A stretch of DNA of 64,000 nt from Actinoplanes teichomyceticus ATCC 31121 (GTDB lineage Bacteria; Actinomycetota; Actinomycetes; Mycobacteriales; Micromonosporaceae). The position numbers were made by a program, and so were the translations under genes. The stretch covers positions 1,958,001 to 2,022,000 of the forward strand of contig NZ_CP023865.1 in NCBI RefSeq assembly GCF_003711105.1, in the 5' to 3' direction. The stretch's first letter is position 1. Each line of letters begins with the position of its first letter. Positions 43,681-50,430 of this stretch are shown one piece after another. Below the pieces are notes generated by a model, which worked only from the letters and a program-made list of their open reading frames with translations, did not search any database and had not been told where the DNA came from.

Positions 43681-46299
43681 GTGTCGGAGCGCGATCGGCT
43701 GGCCCAGGCCGATTCCGGCGAGCAGCCGTGGCGCGCCTGGGGCCCCTACCTCGCCGAGCGGGCCTGGGGCACGGTCCGGGAGGACTACAGCGAGCACGGG
43801 ACCGCCTGGGACTACTTCCCGCACGATCACGCGCGCTCCCGGGCGTACCGGTGGAACGAGGACGGCATGGCCGGCATCTGCGACGACCGGCAGACGTTCT
43901 GCTTCGCGCTCGCGCTGTGGAACGGCCGGGACCCGATCCTCAAGGAGCGGATGTTCGGCCTCGGCGGCGACGGCGGCAACCACGGTGAGGACGCCAAGGA
44001 GTACTGGTGGTACCAGGATTCCACGCCGACCCACTCGTGGATGCGGTGGCGCTACCACTACCCGCAGGCCGAGTTCCCGTACGACGAGCTGGTCCGGGTC
44101 AACGGCCACCGCTCCCGCGCCGAGAGCGAGTACGAGCTGGTCGACACCGGGGTCTTCGACGCCGACCGGTTCTGGGCGGTGACCGTCGACTACGCCAAGG
44201 CCGGCCCGTACGACATGTGCATCGCGATCACCGTCGCCAACCGCGGCCCCGACCCGGCCACCCTGCACGTGCTGCCCACCCTGTGGTTCCGCAACACCTG
44301 GTCCTGGGGGTTGCCGAACCGGGCACGCCCGTCGCTGACCGGCACGCCCGGACGCCTGGCCGGCCAGCACCGCTCGATCGGCCACATCACCCTCGACGCC
44401 GAGGGCGCCCCGCCCGCCCTGGTCTGCGACAACGAGACCAACGCGCAGCGGCTGTGGGGGCTGCCCGGGCGCAGCCCGTACCCGAAGGACGGGATCAACG
44501 ACTTCCTGGTGACCGGCGCGCCGACGGTCAACCCGGACGGGGTCGGCACCAAGGGCGCCCTGCACTTCCCGCTCACCCTGGGGCCGGGGGAGACCCGGAC
44601 GATCCGGCTCCGGCTGACCCGCGGCGACGCCGCGCCGCCGCCGCTGGACCTCGGCGACGGGTGGGCCGCGGTGATGCGGGACCGGCGCGCCGAGGCCGAC
44701 GAGTTCTTCGCCGGGATCATCCCGGCGTCCGCGACCCCGGACGAGGCGGCGGTGGCCCGGCAGGGCATCGCCGGGCTGATGTGGGGCAAGCAGTTCTACC
44801 ACTTCGACGTGAAGCAGTGGCTGGTCGGCGACCCGGGCAACGCGCCGCCGCCACCGGGCCGGCGCCACGGGCGCAACCACGGCTGGTGGCACATGAACAG
44901 CTTCGACGTGATCAGCATGCCGGACCCCTGGGAGTACCCCTGGTACGCCGCCTGGGACCTGGCCTTCCACTGCGTCAGCATCAGCCGGGTCGATCCGGGT
45001 TTCGCCAAGTCGCAGCTGCTCCTGCTGCTGCGCGAGTGGTACATGCACCCGAACGGGCAGATCCCGGCGTACGAGTGGTCGTTCGGCGACGTGAATCCGC
45101 CGGTGCACGCCTGGGCCGCGCTGCGGGTCTTCGAGATCGACGGCTCCCGGGACTACGACTTCCTCGCCCGCGTGATGCACAAGCTGCTGCTCAATTTCAC
45201 CTGGTGGGTCAACCGCAAGGACGTCGGCGGCAACAACGTCTTCGAGGGCGGCTTCCTCGGCCTGGACAACGTCGGGCCGTTCGACCGCTCGGCCGCGCTG
45301 CCGGTCGCCGGGGTGCTGGAGCAGTCCGACGGCACCGGCTGGATGGCGATGTACGCCCTCAACCTGCTGGACATGGCGATCCAGCTGGCCCTGCACGACC
45401 GGGCGTACGAGGACATGGCCACCAAGTTCTTCGAGCATTTCACGTACATCGCGGAGGCGGCGTACCGGCAGGGGCTGTGGGACGAGGAGGACAGCTTCTT
45501 CTACGACGTGCTGCGCCTGCCCGACGGGCACCGGGTGCCGCTCAAGGCACGCTCCATCGTCGGCCTGCTGCCGCTGGCCGCCACCACCCGGCTCACCTCC
45601 GACACCCTCCACCGGCTGCCCGAGCTGAACGCCCGGGTCCGCTGGATGCTGCACCACCGCACCGACTACCGCGACGTGATCAGCGCCCGGCGGCTGAGCG
45701 GCGCCGACCGGCGCCACCAGCGGTTGCTCAGCATGGTCGGGCAGGACCAGCTGTTGCGGATCCTGGCCCGGTTGCTGGACCCCGAGGAGTTCCTGTCCCC
45801 GTACGGCCTGCGCACGCTGTCGCGGGCCCACCTGGAGAAGCCGTTCACCGTCTCGCTGGGCGGATCCGACTTCACCGTCGGTTACGAGCCGGCGGAGAGC
45901 ACCAGCGGGCTGTTCGGCGGCAACTCGAACTGGCGGGGCCCGGTCTGGATGCCGGTCAACTACCTGATCGTCGAGGCGTTGCGGGAGTTCGCCGAGTTCT
46001 ACGGCGAGGACCTGCGGGTGGAGTACCCGACCGGGGCGCAGACCAGGATGTCGCTCACCGAGGTCGCCGACGACCTGGCCCGGCGGCTGATCGCGCTGTT
46101 CGTCCCGGACGCGGACGGGCGCCGGCCGATCTACGGGGCGACCGACCTCTTCCAGACCCACCCGGACTGGGCCGGCCTGATCGCCTTCCCGGAGTATTTC
46201 CACGGCGACAACGGCGCCGGGCTGGGCGCCTGGCACCAGACCGGGTGGAGCGCCCTGGTCGTCGACCTCATCCTGACCCTGCGCGCGAAGCGCCGCTGA
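43681..46299 (+). CDS. Glucosidase, MGH1/GH63-like glycoside hydrolase
   Basis: A cytoplasmic glycoside hydrolase of about 872 residues in the family annotated as glucosidase (GH63-related, mannosylglycerate hydrolase MGH1-like (alpha/alpha)6 barrel). The highly conserved N-terminus WGPYLAERAWGTVREDYSEHG, FPHDHARSRAYRWNEDG, then GNHGEDAKEYWWYQDSTPTHS and the barrel segment PDPWEYPWYAAWDLAFHCV are present, as is the C-terminal GNSNWRGPVWMPVNYL. I choose GTG 43681, six bases after GAGG, because conserved sequence begins shortly after it; GTG 43624 and ATG 43660 are alternatives. It probably acts on an alpha-glucoside such as glycogen- or trehalose-related sugars. Confidence 0.88.
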   Translation: MSERDRLAQADSGEQPWRAWGPYLAERAWGTVREDYSEHGTAWDYFPHDHARSRAYRWNEDGMAGICDDRQTFCFALALWNGRDPILKERMFGLGGDGGNHGEDAKEYWWYQDSTPTHSWMRWRYHYPQAEFPYDELVRVNGHRSRAESEYELVDTGVFDADRFWAVTVDYAKAGPYDMCIAITVANRGPDPATLHVLPTLWFRNTWSWGLPNRARPSLTGTPGRLAGQHRSIGHITLDAEGAPPALVCDNETNAQRLWGLPGRSPYPKDGINDFLVTGAPTVNPDGVGTKGALHFPLTLGPGETRTIRLRLTRGDAAPPPLDLGDGWAAVMRDRRAEADEFFAGIIPASATPDEAAVARQGIAGLMWGKQFYHFDVKQWLVGDPGNAPPPPGRRHGRNHGWWHMNSFDVISMPDPWEYPWYAAWDLAFHCVSISRVDPGFAKSQLLLLLREWYMHPNGQIPAYEWSFGDVNPPVHAWAALRVFEIDGSRDYDFLARVMHKLLLNFTWWVNRKDVGGNNVFEGGFLGLDNVGPFDRSAALPVAGVLEQSDGTGWMAMYALNLLDMAIQLALHDRAYEDMATKFFEHFTYIAEAAYRQGLWDEEDSFFYDVLRLPDGHRVPLKARSIVGLLPLAATTRLTSDTLHRLPELNARVRWMLHHRTDYRDVISARRLSGADRRHQRLLSMVGQDQLLRILARLLDPEEFLSPYGLRTLSRAHLEKPFTVSLGGSDFTVGYEPAESTSGLFGGNSNWRGPVWMPVNYLIVEALREFAEFYGEDLRVEYPTGAQTRMSLTEVADDLARRLIALFVPDADGRRPIYGATDLFQTHPDWAGLIAFPEYFHGDNGAGLGAWHQTGWSALVVDLILTLRAKRR

Positions 46300-46355
46300 G
46301 CCGCCGCGGCGGCTCAGCGCACCGCCGGCCGGCTCCGGGCCGCCCGGCGGTGCGC
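46297..46355. terminator. Double dyad between convergent genes
   Basis: TGAGCCGCCG/CGGCGGCTCA is a perfect 20-bp palindrome at 46297-46316 starting at the glucosidase stop. It is followed by GCGCACCGCCGG (46317-46328) paired with CCGGCGGTGCGC (46344-46355). Either could end transcription in both directions. Confidence 0.65.
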
Positions 46356-46366
46356 GTCGCGGCCGG

Positions 46367-46639
46367 TCAGCGGGCCTGGCCGACGATCGTCTCGGCCACG
46401 TGCCGCAGCTGTTCGTGGTCCGGGTGGAATCCGGCGGCGATGTCCGGGTGCAGCCCGGCCCGCGCCTGCTCCAGGAGCATCGTGGTGACCTGCTCGACGC
46501 TCTCCCCGGCGTACCGCTGGCGGATCTTCGCCGTCGCCGCCTGAAGCGCCGAGCTGAGCTGATCCTCCAGCGGGCCGCGCAGCTTCTCCTCCACCGGATT
46601 GAGCGATCGCGGATCGAGTGTGACGTGCGGCTCGGTCAA
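46367..46639 (-). CDS. Small helical protein of unknown function
   Basis: A 90-residue protein. I choose TTG 46639 because GGAGGGAC lies at the right distance upstream; a longer frame from 46735 has no such site. The product is mostly helical and charged (LNPVEEKLRGPLEDQLSSAL, then AAGFHPDHEQLRHVAETIV), without membrane segments or known motifs. A segment with the signature AGESVEQVTTMLLEQARAGLHP resembles short actinobacterial proteins seen with cell-envelope genes, but I cannot assign it. Confidence 0.65.
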   Translation of the reverse strand: MTEPHVTLDPRSLNPVEEKLRGPLEDQLSSALQAATAKIRQRYAGESVEQVTTMLLEQARAGLHPDIAAGFHPDHEQLRHVAETIVGQAR

Positions 46640-46763
46640 GGTGTCCCTCCGGAGATCAACGACGCCGTGCGCATACCCGTCGGTCAACCCGAAGTAAACC
46701 CCGCCGGGGCGCCGGCCCGCCGACTTTCCCCTCAACCGGGGATTCCGGGCCCGCCGCGGCCGG

Positions 46764-47342
46764 TCAGCCGCGGCCGCGTTTCACCTCGAAGAAGGTGTCG
46801 ATGCGCATCAGGGCGGCGGTGGCGTCCCAGATGGCCAGCGCCTCGTCCGGCGCCGGCACCTCGCCGATGATCGGGCCGTGCAGGCCGCGCGCCGCCCCGG
46901 CCAGGTGCAGCACCGGCGACCCGATGTCCGGCCCGGCGAGGGCCATCGCCGCCTCGTGCGACTCGCGTACGGCCGCGTCCCACGCCGGGTCGTCGAGGAC
47001 GGCGCCGGCCTGCTCCACTCCGGCCGCCTTCGCCGCCTCGTCGACGACGGCGTCCGAGAGCGGGGTGCCGGCCTCGAACGTCCGGTTCCCCAACTCGGTG
47101 TAGAACGCCCCGGCCGCCTCCTCGCGCCCGTCCGCGCGCAGCGCCTCGACCAGCCGCAGCGCCCGGCTCGACGCCTGCATCATCGGCCGGTACTTCTCGG
47201 GCGCGTCGTCGCCGTTGAGGATGGTCAGACTGAACGCCCGCCATCGCAGCCGCACCCCGCGCTCGGCCGCGACCGAGGTGAGCCACCGCGAGGTGCGCCA
47301 GGTGAACGGACATGCCGGGTCGAAGTAGTAGATGGCCTCCAT
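46764..47342 (-). CDS. DsbA-like oxidoreductase, Rv2466c (mycothiol-dependent nitroreductase) type
   Basis: A 192-residue thioredoxin-fold protein with an inserted helical domain. The active site near the N-terminus is FDPACPFTWRTSRWL: a single catalytic Cys, with the family Trp and SRW element that mark the Rv2466c subgroup, which uses mycothiol to reduce disulfides or nitro compounds. No signal peptide, so it is cytoplasmic. Mycothiol use fits an actinobacterium. ATG 47342. It lies downstream of the fused synthase gene, separated by a long inverted repeat. Confidence 0.86.
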   Translation of the reverse strand: MEAIYYFDPACPFTWRTSRWLTSVAAERGVRLRWRAFSLTILNGDDAPEKYRPMMQASSRALRLVEALRADGREEAAGAFYTELGNRTFEAGTPLSDAVVDEAAKAAGVEQAGAVLDDPAWDAAVRESHEAAMALAGPDIGSPVLHLAGAARGLHGPIIGEVPAPDEALAIWDATAALMRIDTFFEVKRGRG

Positions 47343-47407
47343 CCCCTGATCCTAGGGGTGTCGCGCCCGGACCGCCGGGTGCCCGCGCCGGGCGGTCCGG
47401 TTCCGGG

Positions 47408-47450
47408 TCGGTGGCCCAAGGTGAGGCTCTCGATCGCCTTGGACCACCGA
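47408..47450 (-). terminator. Terminator-like inverted repeat after the synthase gene
   Basis: TCGGTGGCCCAAGG (47408-47421) and CCTTGGACCACCGA (47437-47450) form a 14-bp stem with one mismatch and a 15-base loop, 13 bp after the minus-strand stop at 47463. No T-run. Confidence 0.6.
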
Positions 47451-47462
47451 CGTGGGTAATCG

Positions 47463-49280
47463 CTACCCGTTCGTCAGCGGGCTAACCACCTCGGCGAACA
47501 GTGGCGGGAGAAGTTCACGGAGAACATCGATGCCGTCCCGGCTGAGGACCGATTCGGGATGGAACTGGACCCCGGCGAACGCGCGGCCGCGCAGCGCGTG
47601 CACGGTGCCGTCGAGCGGGTCGCGGGCGATCTCGACCGGGCCGTGGGCGGAGTCCAGGGCGGACACCGCGGAGACGGCGGCGAAGCTGGAGTAGAAGCCG
47701 ACCCGCCGTACGGCGCCGAACAGGTCGACGTCGCGGGCCAGGCCCTGGTAGGGGGAGTCGCGCCGGATCAGCGCCAGCCCCAGGCGCAGCGCGAGCATCT
47801 GCTGGCCCAGGCAGACGGCGAACAGCGGCCGTCCGGACGCGAGCCGGGCGGCCACGATCGCGCGCATGGCGACCATCTTGGGCTCGTCCGGGTCGCCCGG
47901 ATCGCCCGGCCCCGGCCCGACCACGAGCAGGTCCGCGGCGTCGGCGGCGCGGGGCGCGTGCGCGGCGGACCACGGCACGACGGTGACCGTGAGCCCGAGG
48001 GCCTTCAACTGGTGGGCCAGCATCGCGGTGAACGTGTCCTCACCGTCCACGATCACCGCGGACCGGCCGGTCAGCGCCGGCACCGCGAGCGCCCCGGCCT
48101 CCCGGGAGTCCAGCCAGAACCGGGCCAGGTCCACGTTGCGCTCGGCCAGCGTGCGCAGTTCCGCCTCGCCCACGGCGGGCGGCGCCTGGTCGCGTACGGC
48201 GATGGTCGCCGCACCGAGCGCGGCCAGCACCCCGGCCGCCTTGGTGTGGGTCTCCGCCACCTCGCCCGCCGCGGTGGAATGCCGGACCAGGGTCGCCCCG
48301 ACCGGTACCCGCAGGGTGCCGTCGGGGGTGATCTCCGCGGTGCGGATCAGGATCGGCGCGTCCAGGGTCTGCTCCCCGCGGTCCGAGACCGACAGCAGCG
48401 CCAGCACCCCCGCGTAGTACCGCCGCCCGCGCCGCTCGTGCCGGGCGATCACCCGGCAGGCGTTCTCGATCGGGCTGCCGGTGACGGTCGGCGCGAACAT
48501 GGTCTCGCGCAGCACCTCGCGCACGTCCAGCGAGCCGCGGCCGGCCAGCAGGTACTCGGTGTGGGTCAGGTGCGCCATCGGCTTCAGGTACGGCCCGGCC
48601 ACCTGCCCGCCGTGCTCGGCGACGGTCGCCATCATCTTGAGCTCCTCGTCGAGGACCATGTGGAGCTCCTCGACCTCCTTGGGATCGCGCAGGAAGTCGA
48701 GCAGCGGTCCGGAGCCGTGCCGGAACGTGCCGCTGATCGGGTTCATCATCACGATGCCGTCGTTGACGCTGACGTGCCGTTCCGGGGTGGCGCCGACCAG
48801 CGTCCGGGTCCCGGTGTGCACCAGGAACGTCCAGTAGGTGCCCTGTTCCCCGGCGAGCAGCCGGCCGAACGCCGCCCGTGCCGCGTCCACCGGATCGCCC
48901 TCGACGGTCGCCTCGTACACCCGGTGGATCACGAAGTTGGCGCCCTCGCCGTGCCCGATCTCGTCGCGCAGCACGTCCTCGACGACGCGGCCGTACTCCT
49001 CGTCGGTCAGGTCGAAGCCGCCGCCGCTGACGCGCAGGTCCCCGGCCGGGAAGTCGCTCAGCGGGCGGGTCGTGGTCTCGGCGACGAGCAGGCATTCCAG
49101 TGGCGCGCCGTCGTCGACGCAGGCGAAGCCGCGCTCGGCGATCTGCCGGTAGGGGACCACGGCCAGCACCGGGCGGCCGGGGCGCAGCGGGATGTCGGCG
49201 AGCGCGTCCACGGTGATCATCTCGCCGGTGAGAACTTCGACGTGGTCGGCGCCGTCGCGGTGCAGCAGGGCGAAGGGCAT
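47463..49280 (-). CDS. Fused TrpE/TrpG-type chorismate-amidating synthase (PhzE-like)
   Basis: A 605-residue fusion of a chorismate-binding domain (residues about 90-390; GTFRHGSGPLLDFL, AEHGGQVAGPYLKPM, FAPTVTGSPIENACRVI) and a glutamine amidotransferase domain (about 405-600) with nucleophile Cys in FAVCLGQQM and HPES. The order and the AVCLGQQMLALRLG...QGLARDVDLFG segment resemble PhzE, which makes 2-amino-2-deoxyisochorismate, while function as anthranilate synthase is also possible. No phenazine genes are nearby, and a Trp-codon leader with attenuator precedes the gene, which favours a tryptophan-biosynthetic or Trp-controlled role. ATG 49280. Confidence 0.88.
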   Translation of the reverse strand: MPFALLHRDGADHVEVLTGEMITVDALADIPLRPGRPVLAVVPYRQIAERGFACVDDGAPLECLLVAETTTRPLSDFPAGDLRVSGGGFDLTDEEYGRVVEDVLRDEIGHGEGANFVIHRVYEATVEGDPVDAARAAFGRLLAGEQGTYWTFLVHTGTRTLVGATPERHVSVNDGIVMMNPISGTFRHGSGPLLDFLRDPKEVEELHMVLDEELKMMATVAEHGGQVAGPYLKPMAHLTHTEYLLAGRGSLDVREVLRETMFAPTVTGSPIENACRVIARHERRGRRYYAGVLALLSVSDRGEQTLDAPILIRTAEITPDGTLRVPVGATLVRHSTAAGEVAETHTKAAGVLAALGAATIAVRDQAPPAVGEAELRTLAERNVDLARFWLDSREAGALAVPALTGRSAVIVDGEDTFTAMLAHQLKALGLTVTVVPWSAAHAPRAADAADLLVVGPGPGDPGDPDEPKMVAMRAIVAARLASGRPLFAVCLGQQMLALRLGLALIRRDSPYQGLARDVDLFGAVRRVGFYSSFAAVSAVSALDSAHGPVEIARDPLDGTVHALRGRAFAGVQFHPESVLSRDGIDVLRELLPPLFAEVVSPLTNG

Positions 49281-49327
49281 GGTTCCTCGTTCCGGGCCGG
49301 GCGGGCGCCCACCGAGTCCGGACCATG

Positions 49328-49355
49328 CGAAACGGCCGCCTCGGGGAGGCGGCCG
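49328..49355 (-). terminator. Transcription attenuator (terminator 3:4 hairpin)
   Basis: On the minus strand CGGCCGCCTC-CCC-GAGGCGGCCG (49355-49333) forms a 10-bp hairpin followed by TTTCG, 48 bases before the synthase start. The 5' arm GGCCGCC can instead pair with GGCGGCC at 49387-49381, giving the alternative antiterminator. See the leader-peptide entry for segment 1. Confidence 0.82.
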
Positions 49356-49389
49356 CGGGTTGGTTACGCGCGGGGGGTGTGGCCGCCGG

Positions 49390-49425
49390 TCAGGCGGGCC
49401 ACCACATGCTCATGCGCGCGTTCAT
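49390..49425 (-). CDS. Trp leader peptide MNARMSMWWPA
   Basis: An 11-codon frame (ATG 49425, TGA 49392-49390) encodes MNARMSMWWPA, with two adjacent tryptophan codons at positions 8-9. The Trp codons lie in GTGGCC, which can pair with GGCCAC just downstream (1:2), while GGCGGCC pairs with the terminator 5' arm (2:3). Ribosome stalling at scarce Trp would free segment 2 to pair with 3 and prevent termination. TAAGCT at 49437-49432 is a plausible -10 box placing the transcription start at the ATG, that is, a leaderless leader peptide. Known trp leaders of Streptomyces follow the same plan. Confidence 0.82.
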   Translation of the reverse strand: MNARMSMWWPA

Positions 49426-49440
49426 GCCGGCGAGCTTAGC

Positions 49441-49470
49441 CGAGGCCGGTGGCGCGCGCCACCGGCCTCG
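49441..49470. terminator. Perfect 30-bp palindrome
   Basis: CGAGGCCGGTGGCGC joined directly to its reverse complement, no mismatch and no loop. It lies 46 bp after the small gene ending at 49517 and 15 bp before the leader peptide start, so it is most simply the terminator of the former gene. Because it also overlaps the likely -35 region of the leader promoter, it could alternatively be an operator. Confidence 0.7.
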
Positions 49471-49516
49471 CGGTGTTCCGGCCCGGCCGGGGCGCGACGG
49501 TCGTACCGGAACGGTC

Positions 49517-49750
49517 CTATCCGGCGAATGCCCGCTGGACCGCCGTGCGGGCCCACCGCATCCGCCCGATGGCGCAGTCCGGGTGCTCGCCGAACTCCTG
49601 CGCGACCAGTGCGGCGCAGCCGCCCGCGCCGAGCCGGTTCACCGTCGCGATGACCGCCGCCCGGATCAGCTCCGGCGTCGGCTGCTGCGAACGCTGCAGG
49701 TCCGAGACGAAGAGCGCTTCGGTACGGACGTCGTCGATCAGTGTGGTCAT
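49517..49750 (-). CDS. Small conserved protein of unknown function
   Basis: A 77-residue protein from ATG 49750, preceded by GGGAGGAA. It is helical and contains MTTLIDDVRTEALFVSDLQ, a middle helix IRAAVIATVNRLGAGGCAALVAQEFGEHPD (region near 29-58) and a basic end. Short proteins of this pattern occur widely in Actinoplanes-type genomes in many paralogues, but I know no function. No membrane helix or secretion signal. Confidence 0.72.
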   Translation of the reverse strand: MTTLIDDVRTEALFVSDLQRSQQPTPELIRAAVIATVNRLGAGGCAALVAQEFGEHPDCAIGRMRWARTAVQRAFAG

Positions 49751-49935
49751 CGGTTCCTCCCGTGCCGGTCGAGGGCTGGCGGTTGCCTGGAGATCAGCAC
49801 ACCGCCGCGGGAGTGCAGACCCGGCGCGTCGCGGTTGCGGATCGGTTGCGAGTCGCAATCCCGCCGTCTGACGACCTGAGCCCGGATAACCCGATATCGT
49901 CGGAAACTGAGTGATACCGATCGAGGGGAGCTGCC

Positions 49936-50310
49936 GTGACCACGGTCCTGGTGGCCGACGACGACGCCGACATCCGTGACCTGGTGGCCTTCAAGCTGGA
50001 GCAGGCCGGGCTTGAGGTGATCACGGTCGGTGACGGCCAGGCCGCCGTGGAGCAGGCCCGGATGCACCATCCCACCCTCGCCGTGCTGGACGTCTCGATG
50101 CCGCTGCTGTCCGGCATCGACGTGTGCCGGATGCTGCGCGCCGACCCGTCCACCGCCGGGATGCTGATCATCATGCTCACCGCCCGCGTGCAGGAGCAGG
50201 ACGTCGAGGGCGGGTTCAGCGCCGGCGCCGACGATTACGTGACCAAGCCGTTCAGCCCGCGTGAGCTGGTCTCGCGGATCCAGGCGCTGCTGACCCGCGC
50301 GCGTGCCTGA
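49936..50310 (+). CDS. Single-domain response regulator
   Basis: A 124-residue receiver domain without output domain: acidic pair VADDDADI, phosphoacceptor Asp in LAVLDVSMPLLSG, Thr in MLTARV and Lys in YVTKPFSPRELV. It starts at GTG 49936 after GAGGGGAG. Such stand-alone receivers act by protein-protein contact, for example as phosphorelay or anti-sigma switches. No kinase gene is adjacent, so the partner is elsewhere. Confidence 0.92.
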   Translation: MTTVLVADDDADIRDLVAFKLEQAGLEVITVGDGQAAVEQARMHHPTLAVLDVSMPLLSGIDVCRMLRADPSTAGMLIIMLTARVQEQDVEGGFSAGADDYVTKPFSPRELVSRIQALLTRARA

Positions 50311-50430
50311 CCGCCGCCGGCGGGCGTCACCGGCCGGGAGCTCAGCGCTCGTGGCCCCGGGCCGGTGGCCGGCCGCGCCGCGGCGGCCCGCAACCGGAGA
50401 GGTCGCGGGCCACCGCGCCCGGATGCCGGG

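Noticed and set aside
43645..46236. 863-codon minus-strand open frame opposite the glucosidase gene
   Set aside because: Its sense strand encodes a conserved GH63-like enzyme; the antisense product shows no domain and typical shadow composition.
47463..49280. Phenazine biosynthetic cluster
   Set aside because: Only the PhzE-like synthase is present; no other phz genes flank it, and the Trp attenuator points to tryptophan-linked control.
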